47,241 nt of DNA, from the NCBI GenBank assembly GCA_943914475.1, contig CALUCE010000016.1, forward strand, positions 1 through 47,241. The letters are read 5' to 3'. Each line of letters starts with the position of its first letter. Within the stretch, counting starts at the first letter, position 1. The translations under genes and the position numbers were made by a program. This DNA is from an uncultured Anaerococcus sp. Lineage in GTDB: Bacteria > Bacillota > Clostridia > Tissierellales > Peptoniphilaceae. The notes beneath the pieces are model-generated. The model made no database searches. It was not told the DNA's origin and was given only the letters and a program-made list of their open reading frames with translations. Positions 1 through 8,353 of this stretch are shown here, piece after piece.

Positions 1-21
1 TACCAGTTAGGTTTTGAATGA
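1..21 (+). CDS. 3' end of an upstream gene (partial)
   Basis: The first reading frame is open from base 1 and ends in TGA at 19-21, giving the tail YQLGFE. This stop overlaps the ATG of the next gene at 18-20 in an ATGA arrangement typical of co-translated genes. Too little is inside the window to identify the product. A small XRE-type regulator often precedes membrane proteins like the next one, but that is only a guess from context. Confidence 0.35.
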   Translation, partial: YQLGFE

Positions 22-407
22 CCTTTTCTTTTTACACAATTATACGGACTTTATCCTTATATGCTATATCTTCTATTCTTGCAATATTAACTATAATATA
101 CCTAGCCTTTATGCAGTATCTTTCAATTAAGTTTTCAAAGTCCTATAATCCTGAAAAATATGATAATGTACTGGATCTTAAATTTTCTAAGAAGTTTTTG
201 GAATCTATGGATGAAAGGGAACGCTTTGAAACCTATAAGGCCTCTTATAAGGGCTTCCAGGCAGTGATGACAACTTTACTTATCCTAATGTTCATTTTTG
301 TAATAATATTTATCGATATTGAAAGCTCCATGCTTCCAGTATATTTATTGGCCCTAGCCTACCTAGTAGGAATTGTTGCTTATATGGTTGAAGCAATTAA
401 ATCATAA
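18..407 (+). CDS. Small membrane protein, DUF3169-like
   Basis: The 129-residue protein has three likely membrane segments, at about residues 12-36, 83-101 and 106-126. Between the first and second lies a charged stretch with the phrase DERERFETYKASYKGFQ, which resembles the conserved part of DUF3169 membrane proteins as I remember them. Those proteins are usually longer (over 200 residues), so this may be a short member or a copy that has lost its N-terminal half. Its ATG overlaps the stop of the preceding frame, so it is probably the last gene of an operon that begins outside the window. A terminator hairpin follows at 414-447. The function is unknown. Confidence 0.6.
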   Translation: MTFSFYTIIRTLSLYAISSILAILTIIYLAFMQYLSIKFSKSYNPEKYDNVLDLKFSKKFLESMDERERFETYKASYKGFQAVMTTLLILMFIFVIIFIDIESSMLPVYLLALAYLVGIVAYMVEAIKS

Positions 408-413
408 AATTAA

Positions 414-447
414 AAAATGTTGGTGGACTATCTATCTACCAACATTT
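414..447 (+). terminator. Rho-independent terminator after the membrane protein gene
   Basis: An 11-bp stem, AAAATGTTGGT pairing with ACCAACATTTT, encloses a loop of about 12 bases. It starts 7 bases after the stop of the small membrane protein gene and ends in a T-rich tail. Confidence 0.75.
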
Positions 448-462
448 TATACATAAATTTTA

Positions 463-496
463 AAGCACCAGAACTTTGCAGATAAGTCTGGTGCTT
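463..496 (-). terminator. Terminator after the minus-strand lipoprotein gene
   Basis: A perfect 10-bp inverted repeat, AAGCACCAGA and TCTGGTGCTT, lies just beyond the stop of the lipoprotein gene read on the minus strand. On that strand a T-rich stretch follows it. It may also back up the plus-strand terminator next to it. Confidence 0.7.
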
Positions 497-501
497 GTAT
501 T

Positions 502-1779
502 TTACTTAAAGCTAAGGCTTGATAGGATATTTTTATTTAATAGTTTTGTTTCGTTTGAATTTGCCAAGGGTCCTGTAACTATTATGGTTACAAAACCATC
601 ATCAGTTTCTATACAAGTTTTTACTCCTTCGGATGTTAGATTATCCATGTAGATTCTAATATCGGAAGTTAGAGAATCTTTATCTTTGATTTTCTCCTCT
701 TTTATTTGTCCCATGGAAATGATATGGGCAGGAGGAAAGCTTGATCCTGAAGTTAGGTTAAAGATTGTATCTAAATCAAGGTCTTGATCTTTCTTGTCTT
801 TTTTTGGACTTTTTATGATAAGAACACTGGATAGGGCATCTCCCTTTAGTTCTGCTGCAAAGGTCTTGAAGTTTTTATCATCTTGGACTTTTTTCATGTT
901 CTTAGGAAGATTTACAGAAAAATCTTCAAAGTCGACCTTATCTGTGGCAAAAAGATCCATGTCATCTGTATAGGAGTCAAAACTCTTTTTGACATTTATA
1001 GGGTCTTCACTTTCTATATACATGGTGGATAAAAGATCTGCCATTAGGTATTTTGAAACCTGAGACTTAGACTTTTCTTCTACTATTTCAAAAAACACAA
1101 TATTGTTTGGTGAACCTATAAAAACATAGGTGTGGGTGTATTTTTCATCTTGGCTAATAGCATAATAGGCATCCATCTGTAGGTCAAAGATTTCATAAGG
1201 CTTTTGGATGATTTTTTCATCGCCCTTTTTTTCTACAGCTTCCATAAAGCTCTTGGCTGATGTTAGGAGCAGGTCCTCATCCTTTTTTTCTTTTGGATAC
1301 TTATCTTTATAGATTTTGTTAAAGTAAATTTTTATATTATAGGCATCTGTTTGTGGAAAGTCTATGGCAAAAAGTCCCTTGTCATTTGAAAAAACTTGGG
1401 CTCTTTGGGGTATCCTAAAGTTTAAAAACTCATAGTAAAGGTCCTTGCTATAGTCAAGGTTTCTAAAGTCATCCACAGTATAGGGGTTAGAAAGCTTGGA
1501 TACCACTTCAGAAGGGTAGGTAAAGAGCATCCTATTTACACTTAGGCTTTCGTCCCTTTTATAGGTAGAAATTTCATCCAAATCATAGGAATAATTTATA
1601 TTTTTTTCATCTTTTGGAGAAAGCTTTTCCTCGCTTGATTCTATATTTTTTTCTGTAGATTCTTCTGTACTTATATCAGTAGACAAAGACTCGTTTTGTG
1701 TAGTCTGATAATCTTTATTATCTATAAAAGAACAAGAACTTATTATGAAGGATAATAAAACTATTAAAAACTTTTTCAT
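502..1779 (-). CDS. Hypothetical lipoprotein
   Basis: The 425-residue protein begins with a lipoprotein signal peptide: a hydrophobic core followed by the lipobox ISSC, so Cys16 would be lipidated and the protein tethered outside the membrane. A Ser/Glu/Thr-rich linker (about residues 22-65) follows, then a mixed globular region with no motif I recognise. The start is supported by an AGGAGA-type site just upstream on the minus strand. It is transcribed away from the V-ATPase operon and ends at its own terminator, so it looks monocistronic. I do not recognise the family and assign no function. Confidence 0.8.
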   Translation of the reverse strand: MKKFLIVLLSFIISSCSFIDNKDYQTTQNESLSTDISTEESTEKNIESSEEKLSPKDEKNINYSYDLDEISTYKRDESLSVNRMLFTYPSEVVSKLSNPYTVDDFRNLDYSKDLYYEFLNFRIPQRAQVFSNDKGLFAIDFPQTDAYNIKIYFNKIYKDKYPKEKKDEDLLLTSAKSFMEAVEKKGDEKIIQKPYEIFDLQMDAYYAISQDEKYTHTYVFIGSPNNIVFFEIVEEKSKSQVSKYLMADLLSTMYIESEDPINVKKSFDSYTDDMDLFATDKVDFEDFSVNLPKNMKKVQDDKNFKTFAAELKGDALSSVLIIKSPKKDKKDQDLDLDTIFNLTSGSSFPPAHIISMGQIKEEKIKDKDSLTSDIRIYMDNLTSEGVKTCIETDDGFVTIIVTGPLANSNETKLLNKNILSSLSFK

Positions 1780-1957
1780 AAATATCTCCTATATTACTTA
1801 TAAACTTATTATTTTAGTCAAATATGTGTAAAAAACTATGTAAATATCATCAATAAATCGAAATTTCACTATAAATCATCAGTAAAATCGGGTACAATAG
1901 ATTATATCACAGATCTTTATTTATGAATAAATAAGATTGGGAAATAGGAGGTGAAAT

Positions 1958-2281
1958 ATGGCTGAAGATGTTTTGAATTTAGTAAAATCGGCTGAAATCG
2001 ATGCAGATAAGCTAGTAAATGAAGCAAAGACTGAAGCTGATAAACTTATAAGAGACAGTAAGGCCACAGCAGAAGATAGTTACAATACTATTATCGAGGA
2101 AGCTAAATCCAAGGCTAGTAAAATTTTGGATGACGCAAAAAACTCAGCTGAAGCAGATAAGAAACCAATTATTTCAAAGGCTGAAGAGGAAGCCCTTCTT
2201 ATAAAGAAACAAGAGGAGCCTAAAATCAACCGAATAATTGAATCTTTGATAGAAAGGATTGTGGAAAATGGCAATAGTTAA
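1958..2281 (+). CDS. ntpF: V-type ATPase subunit G/H (peripheral stalk)
   Basis: The 107-residue protein is almost entirely Ala/Glu/Lys-rich helix with heptad character, as expected for the small coiled-coil G/H subunit. This subunit pairs with subunit E to form the peripheral stalk of a V/A-type ATPase. It opens a nine-gene operon in the order known from Enterococcus hirae ntp and other Firmicutes. An AGGAGGTG site stands just before the ATG. The last codons overlap the start region of subunit I. The fold assignment rests on composition and position, because coiled coils carry little specific sequence signal. I could not define a convincing promoter in the 178-base gap upstream. Confidence 0.85.
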   Translation: MAEDVLNLVKSAEIDADKLVNEAKTEADKLIRDSKATAEDSYNTIIEEAKSKASKILDDAKNSAEADKKPIISKAEEEALLIKKQEEPKINRIIESLIERIVENGNS

Positions 2282-4235
2282 AATGGATAAGTTTAACTTG
2301 CTATCTTTCGACTATAACAGGTCCAATCTATTGGATATACTTCAAGATTTTAACTATGTTCACTTCAATGATTTAGAGGTTTCTGATGAGGAAGACTACA
2401 TCAAAGAAATCAAAAACTCAGAAGTTTTAGGAAGAATCGACGAGGATATATCAAAGCTTGCTTTTCTTAGAGAAAACATTAAAAAATATGAAGATGATCC
2501 TAAAAAAGATGACAAAGAAACTATGGAGATTGAAAATCTAACCATAGATCAATTAAATGAATTTGCATCTAAAATTGAATTTGAAAAAATTTACAAGGAA
2601 GTAAAAGACCTTGTAGGAAAAAGGAAAGAACTTGTTTCAGAAAATCAAAACCTACAGTCACATATCAAGGACATAGAAGTATGGAAGGATATAGACGTAG
2701 ACCTTAAAGACTTATATGAGTCCAAAAGATTTTTCTTTGAGACGGGAATGATTCCAAAATCATATTTTGAAAACTTCAACAAAAATTTGATAGAGTCAAA
2801 TATCGAGTCTGCTCTAGTAAGAAAGATTTCGGAAAGAGACTCTAATATTTATGCTCTTGTGATTTCTTCAAAGAAAGACCAAGAAGCCTACCAAGAGTTT
2901 TTGAGAGAAAATGGATTTTCTAGGATAAGGATTAGTGAAACTGGTCCGATAAAAGAAAATTTAGCAAGGTCAAATGCCAAAAAAGAAGAAAACGAAAAGA
3001 AAATTGAAGAAATTGAAAAACAAATAGGAGCCTACAAGAGTCATTCCAAAGACTTAGAAATTTATCACTCCTACTTATTAAATCTTAGAAGAAAAGAAGA
3101 AACCCTAGAGTACTTCTTGAAAACTAAGAAAATCGACTATATCCAAGGCTATCTTCCTTCAGATATGGTGGATGAATTTAAGAATGACTTAAGAAAGGCC
3201 CTGGGTGAGGGCAAGTTCTTTTTAGAAATAAAAGAAGCAGACAAAGATGACGAAAACGTTCCAATTATTTTAAAGAATAATAAGCTTATAGAACCTTTCG
3301 AATCAGTTGTCGATACCTATGCCCTACCAAAATATAATGAACTAGATCCTACACCACTTATAGCACCATTTTATGCTATATACACAGGATTTATGATAGG
3401 GGACTTAGGCTATGGACTCTTGGGAGTCTTGGGATGCTTATTTGCCCTAAAGAAATTAAACCTTAACAAAGGGGCAAGAAAAATGGTGAAACTTGTCCTA
3501 TGGATGGGTATATCAGCATCAGTCTTTGGACTTATCTTTGGTTCAGTATTTGGAGGGATAATACCAATGCCAGGACTTGTAGATACCCAAAAAGATTTTA
3601 ATACCTTGATAGTCCTATCCTTGATTATAGCAACCATAGCTATGTTCTTTGCCCTAGGAATAAAAGCCTACATGCTACTTAGAGATGGTAAGCCAATAGA
3701 TGCCTTATTTGACGTAGGTTTCTGGTATATGGCAGTTGGAGGAGCAGGAGCTTTAATACTTGCTAGTACTGGAGCAATATCTGCAAATCCTAATATTCCA
3801 AAATGGATAATGATCGTAGGTATGGTGGGTATAGTACTAACAGCAGGTAGAGAAGCAAAATCTGTTGGAGCAAAGGCCGCTATAGGCTTATATGAACTTT
3901 ACGGAATAAGTTCCTGGATAGGAGATTTCGTATCATTCTTAAGACTTATGGCCCTAGTTTTATCAGGTACCTTCGTAGCCTATGCAGTAAATATGATAGT
4001 AGGAATGGTGACAAGCTCTGGTGGAATCCTAGGCTTTATAGCAGGAACTATAATCTTTATTATCTTCCAGCTATTTAACATGTTCTTATCCTACTTGTCA
4101 GGATACGTACACTCACTAAGACTTGTTTATGTAGAAATGTTTAACAAATTTTATGAAGGCGGAGGAAAGCAATTCCGCGAAATGGTTGAAGACACCAACT
4201 TTGTCAATATTATAAGAGGAGGAAAAAATGAGTAA
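2268..4235 (+). CDS. ntpI: V-type ATPase subunit I (membrane stator)
   Basis: This is the large membrane subunit of the V-ATPase, which forms the ion half-channels and holds the stator. Residues 1 to about 340 are cytosolic and rich in coiled coil. The C-terminal half is a bundle of membrane helices. The segment FLRLMALVLSG carries the conserved arginine (about residue 559) that works opposite the rotor-ring glutamate. I chose the ATG at 2268, giving 655 residues and a start of MAIVKMDKF. An AAGGA lies 9 bases upstream and the family usually begins this way. A TTG three codons earlier (2259) is the alternative. The gene overlaps the end of the G/H subunit. Confidence 0.95.
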   Translation: MAIVKMDKFNLLSFDYNRSNLLDILQDFNYVHFNDLEVSDEEDYIKEIKNSEVLGRIDEDISKLAFLRENIKKYEDDPKKDDKETMEIENLTIDQLNEFASKIEFEKIYKEVKDLVGKRKELVSENQNLQSHIKDIEVWKDIDVDLKDLYESKRFFFETGMIPKSYFENFNKNLIESNIESALVRKISERDSNIYALVISSKKDQEAYQEFLRENGFSRIRISETGPIKENLARSNAKKEENEKKIEEIEKQIGAYKSHSKDLEIYHSYLLNLRRKEETLEYFLKTKKIDYIQGYLPSDMVDEFKNDLRKALGEGKFFLEIKEADKDDENVPIILKNNKLIEPFESVVDTYALPKYNELDPTPLIAPFYAIYTGFMIGDLGYGLLGVLGCLFALKKLNLNKGARKMVKLVLWMGISASVFGLIFGSVFGGIIPMPGLVDTQKDFNTLIVLSLIIATIAMFFALGIKAYMLLRDGKPIDALFDVGFWYMAVGGAGALILASTGAISANPNIPKWIMIVGMVGIVLTAGREAKSVGAKAAIGLYELYGISSWIGDFVSFLRLMALVLSGTFVAYAVNMIVGMVTSSGGILGFIAGTIIFIIFQLFNMFLSYLSGYVHSLRLVYVEMFNKFYEGGGKQFREMVEDTNFVNIIRGGKNE

Positions 4236-4695
4236 CTTTTTAGTAGAAAACGGTGGAATAATTTTAGGAGCTTTAGCAGTAGCCATAGCCGCCCTAGTTG
4301 CTGGTATGGGATCAGCCAAGGGTGTAGGAATGGTTGGTGAAGCTGCAGCAGGACTAACAGTTGAAGAACCAGAAAAATTTGGTAAGGCTTTGGTACTACA
4401 ACTACTACCAGGTACCCAAGGACTTTACGGTTTCGTAATTGGATTTATGATTATGTCAGGTCTTTCAGGAGACATTGACTTCCAAACAGGACTTTACTAC
4501 CTAATGGCAGCCCTACCAGTTGGTATTGTTGGATATCACTCAGCAGTAGCCCAAGCAAAGGTAGCTATTGGTGGTGTTAATATCTTAGCTAAGAACGAAC
4601 CAGAATTTACAAGAGGTATCGTATTTTCTGTAATGGTTGAGCTTTACGCTATTTTAGGATTCGTAATTTCACTACTATTAGTTACACGTGCTTAA
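4228..4695 (+). CDS. ntpK: V-type ATPase subunit K (Na+-binding rotor proteolipid)
   Basis: The 155-residue protein has four membrane helices in two hairpins and forms the rotor ring. Glu138 in MVELYAILGF is the ion-carrying carboxylate. The sodium ligands known from E. hirae NtpK (L61, T64, Q65, Q110, E139) all have counterparts here, displaced by one: L60, T63, Q64, Q109 and E138. This strongly suggests that the enzyme moves Na+ rather than H+. The first hairpin has no carboxylate, which is normal for this duplicated form. The ATG overlaps the end of subunit I, preceded by AGAGGAGG. Confidence 0.96.
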   Translation: MSNFLVENGGIILGALAVAIAALVAGMGSAKGVGMVGEAAAGLTVEEPEKFGKALVLQLLPGTQGLYGFVIGFMIMSGLSGDIDFQTGLYYLMAALPVGIVGYHSAVAQAKVAIGGVNILAKNEPEFTRGIVFSVMVELYAILGFVISLLLVTRA

Positions 4696-4706
4696 TAGGT
4701 GTGACT

Positions 4707-5258
4707 ATGAATAATATTGATTTAATACTTGATAGTATTAAAGAAGATGCACAAAAAGAAGCTGACGATATACTATCAAAAGCAAAAAACCAAGGTCAAG
4801 AAATCATAAACACAAGAGAAACCGAGGCTAAAAAAGAAGCAGAAGACCTAGTGGCTAATGCTCAAAACCAAGCTGAGCTTTTGATTAAAAACTCAGAAAT
4901 CACAGCAAATAGAGAAGCCAGAGATATAAAAATTAAGTCTCAAAATGATGTGGTAGCCTCAGTTTTAGAGAAATTAAAAGAAGAATTAAAAGACATAAGC
5001 GATGAAGACTACAAAACTTATGTCCTAAAATCACTAGATAAGATGAAAGTTAACAATGCTGAAATCCTACTTCAAAAAGGAAAAGAAAATCTCTTTAGTG
5101 AAGAAGAGCTGAAGGGACTTAAGCTTTCTTCCGAAACCGTAGAAGAAGGTTTTGTAATAAGAAGTGGAAAAATCGAGTATGATAGTAGATTTTCATCCCT
5201 TATCGACTACAAAAAAGATGAATTAGAAAGAAAAATCGTAGAAGAAATTTTTAAGTGA
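4707..5258 (+). CDS. ntpE: V-type ATPase subunit E (peripheral stalk)
   Basis: The N-terminal half (to about residue 95) is a long Ala/Glu/Lys coiled coil and the C-terminal half is a mixed globular domain, the layout of subunit E. This subunit links the catalytic head to the membrane stator together with the G/H subunit. I prefer the ATG at 4707 (183 residues, MNNIDLILDS) because an AGGTG site lies 5 bases upstream. A GTG at 4701 is in frame but would overlap that site. It lies 11 bases after ntpK and 9 bases before the subunit C gene. Confidence 0.92.
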   Translation: MNNIDLILDSIKEDAQKEADDILSKAKNQGQEIINTRETEAKKEAEDLVANAQNQAELLIKNSEITANREARDIKIKSQNDVVASVLEKLKEELKDISDEDYKTYVLKSLDKMKVNNAEILLQKGKENLFSEEELKGLKLSSETVEEGFVIRSGKIEYDSRFSSLIDYKKDELERKIVEEIFK

Positions 5259-5267
5259 GGTGATTAA

Positions 5268-6272
5268 ATGGATAGAGAAAAATTTATCCAAGCATCCGCA
5301 ACCACTAGAGTCTATGAGAAAGATCTTTTGACCAAGGCTCAAATAGATAGACTAATAGACCAAGAATCACTTCACCAAGCACTTTCTTCTCTTTCCGATA
5401 CTATCTACAATGACAGTATCCAAAAAATGGGAAGAGATGAAGAGTATGAGTACATGCTTTCAAAGGAATTAAAAAGAGTCTATGAACTTATGGAAAAATT
5501 AAGTCCAGACCCATATTTAATAGATTATTTGAAAGAACAATATATCTTCCACAACCTAAAAGTTGTAGTAAAAGAAGTGATTTTAGATGAGGATTTATCC
5601 CATGCCTATATAGACTTGGGAGATTTAAATACAGTAGATTTGAAAAAATACTTGAAGGATGACGATAAGAAAAAGCCTTCAGATAATACCTACTACGGCT
5701 TTGCCCAAAAAGCCCTAGACTTGTATGAAGAAGAAAAAGATCCTCAAATAATAGATATTTCTTTGGACAAGGACTACTATCACAGACTCCTTGCTATAGC
5801 AGAAAAGGAAGAATCAGATTTCCTTTTAAACTTTACCAAGGAAAAGATAGACCTTGTAAATATAAAAACTCTCTTCAGAGCCAACAGGCAAGAAGCTTCA
5901 AAGACTAGCCTAGATCGCGCTCTTATAGAAGGGGGGAATATAGACCTAAAAGAATTTGACGGACTTTTAAACGAAGATTTGGCCAAATACAAAGAAAGCT
6001 TCACATCTTATACAGTAAGTAAGTATATAGATAGGGCTTTTGAAAGAAACAATCCAACAGATGCCATGCTAGACTTGGAAAAAGCCATAGATGATCATCA
6101 AATGGATACAGTTAAAGTTGCCAAAACTGTGACTTATGGTCCAGAAGTTCTCTTTGCCTATATAGTTTCCAAAGAAACAGAAATAAAAAACTTGAGAATA
6201 ATATTAACTTCAAAGCTAAACTCTTTATCAAGAGACTTTATCAAGGAAAGGTTGCGTGAATCTTATGTATAA
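5268..6272 (+). CDS. ntpC: V-type ATPase subunit C (central-stalk socket)
   Basis: The 334-residue protein resembles the helical AC39/subunit C family that caps the rotor ring and receives the central axle (subunits D and F). Family phrases include YLKEQYIFHNLKVVVK near the first third and PEVLFAYIVSKETEIKNLR near the end, the latter being the conserved helix of this family. A GAGGTG site precedes the ATG. The stop overlaps the start of the next gene, so the two are translationally coupled. Confidence 0.93.
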   Translation: MDREKFIQASATTRVYEKDLLTKAQIDRLIDQESLHQALSSLSDTIYNDSIQKMGRDEEYEYMLSKELKRVYELMEKLSPDPYLIDYLKEQYIFHNLKVVVKEVILDEDLSHAYIDLGDLNTVDLKKYLKDDDKKKPSDNTYYGFAQKALDLYEEEKDPQIIDISLDKDYYHRLLAIAEKEESDFLLNFTKEKIDLVNIKTLFRANRQEASKTSLDRALIEGGNIDLKEFDGLLNEDLAKYKESFTSYTVSKYIDRAFERNNPTDAMLDLEKAIDDHQMDTVKVAKTVTYGPEVLFAYIVSKETEIKNLRIILTSKLNSLSRDFIKERLRESYV

Positions 6273-6576
6273 AGTTGCAGTAATAGGTGATAAAGACTCA
6301 GTCCTATGTTTCAAGGCACTAGGAGTTGATGTTTATACCGCAGTTGATGGAGAAGATGCAAAAAATCTTGTAGATAAGCTTGTCGAAGAAAACACAGGCA
6401 TTATCTTTATCACAGAAGCTTTTGCAGAAAAAATCCAAACAACTATTGACAAATATAGAGAAAAAATGACTCCAGCAATTATCCTCATCCCATCCAACAA
6501 GGGTAGCCTTGGTATTGGTATGGCAGATATAAACAAGAGTGTGGAAAAAGCAGTTGGAGCTAACATTTTGAACTAG
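6256..6576 (+). CDS. ntpG: V-type ATPase subunit F (central stalk)
   Basis: The roughly 105-residue protein has the alternating Rossmann-like pattern of subunit F. It begins YKVAVIGDKDSVLCFKALG and has a second strand GIIFITEAFAEKI. It binds the D-subunit axle. The GTG at 6256 has purine-rich AAGGAAAGG at the right distance and overlaps ntpC by 17 bases. The ATG at 6265, giving MYKVAVIGDKD, matches the usual family start but is placed poorly relative to that site, so either may be used. Naming follows the E. hirae ntp operon, where subunit F is NtpG. Confidence 0.92.
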   Translation: MNLMYKVAVIGDKDSVLCFKALGVDVYTAVDGEDAKNLVDKLVEENTGIIFITEAFAEKIQTTIDKYREKMTPAIILIPSNKGSLGIGMADINKSVEKAVGANILN

Positions 6577-6589
6577 AAGGAGCCCTAAT

Positions 6590-8353
6590 TTGAATAAAGG
6601 AGAAATAACCAAAGTATCTGGACCACTTATAGAGGCAAAAGGTCTTTCTGATGCCAATATCTATGACGTGGTCGAGGTATCCGAAGATAAACTTATCGGG
6701 GAAATCATAGAAATGAGAGGCGATGTTGCTTCTATCCAAGTTTACGAAGAAACAACAGGTATAGGCCCTGGGGACGTAGTAGTTTCCACAGGTCACCCTC
6801 TTTCTGTAGAACTTGGCCCTGGTATGCTTGAAAAAATGTACGATGGTATTCAAAGACCACTAGAAAAACTAGAAGAATTGGCCGGGGAATTCCTTAAAAG
6901 AGGTGTTACCTCTAAACCCCTAGATAGGGATAAGAAATGGGAATTTAAGGCCACAGTAAAAGAAGGCGACCAAGTTACCGGCGGAGATATTATAGGAGAA
7001 GTTGAAGAAACATCTGTAATAACTCACAAGATCATGGTTCCTTATGGAATAAAGGGAAGAGTAAAAAAGATTTCTGATGGAGAATTTACAGTAGATTCAG
7101 AAGTTTGCCTACTTGAAACCGAAGATGGTGACAAGAGCCTAAACATGATCCAAAACTGGCCAGTAAGAAAGGCTCGTCCATATAAGGAAAAACTTGACCC
7201 AGACACACCACTTATAACAGGACAAAGGGTAATAGATACCTTCTTCCCAGTAGCCAAGGGTGGTACAGCAGCTATACCAGGACCATTTGGTTCAGGAAAA
7301 ACTGTAGTACAACACCAAATCGCAAAATATGCCGACACAGATATAGTTATCTATGTAGGTTGTGGTGAACGTGGTAACGAGATGACCGACGTTCTTAATG
7401 AATTCCCAGAACTTATTGACCCTAAGACTGGCGAATCTATCATGAAAAGAACTGTACTTATAGCCAACACATCAAACATGCCAGTAGCAGCAAGAGAAGC
7501 ATCTATCTATACCGGTATAACTATGGCAGAGTACTTTAGAGACCAAGGCTATGCCGTAGCTATGATGGCTGACTCTACATCAAGATGGGCAGAGGCTCTT
7601 CGTGAGATGAGTGGACGTTTGGAAGAGATGCCAGGAGATGAAGGTTTCCCAGCTTACCTAGCATCAAGAATTGCAGACTTCTACGAAAGATCTGGTAGGG
7701 TAAAAGTTTTAGGAGATAAGAGAGAAGATGAAGGTTCACTTTCTGTAATAGGGGCTGTATCCCCTCCAGGTGGAGACCTTTCAGAACCAGTTACCCAATC
7801 AACTTTAAGGATTGTAAAAGTATTCTGGGGTCTTGACTACGACCTTTCTTACCAAAGACACTTCCCTGCTATTAACTGGCTAAAATCTTATTCCTTATAT
7901 CAAGATAAGATGGACAGCCACATAGATAAAACTGTAAACGAAGGTTTCTCAACCAACAGAAAAAGAGCTATGAGTCTTTTACAACAAGAATCTTCACTCT
8001 TGGAAGTAGTAAGACTAGTAGGTAGGGATGCTTTATCAGATGACGATAAGCTAAAACTTGATATAACCAAGTCTTTAAGGGAGGACTTTTTACAACAAAA
8101 CGCCTTCCACGACATAGATACCTACTGCTCACTTAAAAAACAAGATAAGATGCTTGAGCTTATCCTTTACTTCTATGACAAGTCTCTAGAAGCTATGCAA
8201 AAGGGAATTGACCTTAACACTATAGAAAATCTAGAAGTAAAAGAAAGAATCACAAGAGCAAAACTTGTAAGAGAAGAAAACTTAGAAGAGTTTAATACTA
8301 TCAAAGAAGAAATAGACCAAGAACTTGAAAACGCAGAGAAAGGGGCCAATTAA
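6590..8353 (+). CDS. ntpA: V-type ATPase catalytic subunit A
   Basis: This 587-residue subunit hydrolyses or makes ATP in the head of the enzyme. The Walker A loop GPFGSGKT is at residues 231-238, followed by the conserved GCGERGNEMTDVL and the phrase MADSTSRWAEALREMSGRLEEMPGDEG around the active site. It carries the A-subunit insertion between the N-terminal barrel and the nucleotide-binding domain. The start is TTG, fixed by AAGGAG six bases upstream. The stop codon shares a base with the ATG of ntpB (TAATG), which points to coupled translation. Confidence 0.97.
   Translation: MNKGEITKVSGPLIEAKGLSDANIYDVVEVSEDKLIGEIIEMRGDVASIQVYEETTGIGPGDVVVSTGHPLSVELGPGMLEKMYDGIQRPLEKLEELAGEFLKRGVTSKPLDRDKKWEFKATVKEGDQVTGGDIIGEVEETSVITHKIMVPYGIKGRVKKISDGEFTVDSEVCLLETEDGDKSLNMIQNWPVRKARPYKEKLDPDTPLITGQRVIDTFFPVAKGGTAAIPGPFGSGKTVVQHQIAKYADTDIVIYVGCGERGNEMTDVLNEFPELIDPKTGESIMKRTVLIANTSNMPVAAREASIYTGITMAEYFRDQGYAVAMMADSTSRWAEALREMSGRLEEMPGDEGFPAYLASRIADFYERSGRVKVLGDKREDEGSLSVIGAVSPPGGDLSEPVTQSTLRIVKVFWGLDYDLSYQRHFPAINWLKSYSLYQDKMDSHIDKTVNEGFSTNRKRAMSLLQQESSLLEVVRLVGRDALSDDDKLKLDITKSLREDFLQQNAFHDIDTYCSLKKQDKMLELILYFYDKSLEAMQKGIDLNTIENLEVKERITRAKLVREENLEEFNTIKEEIDQELENAEKGAN

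Noticed and set aside
1861..1957. A promoter for the V-ATPase operon at TACAAT (1893-1898)
   Set aside because: No -35 box lies at an acceptable distance, so I could not support it, although a promoter must exist in this gap.
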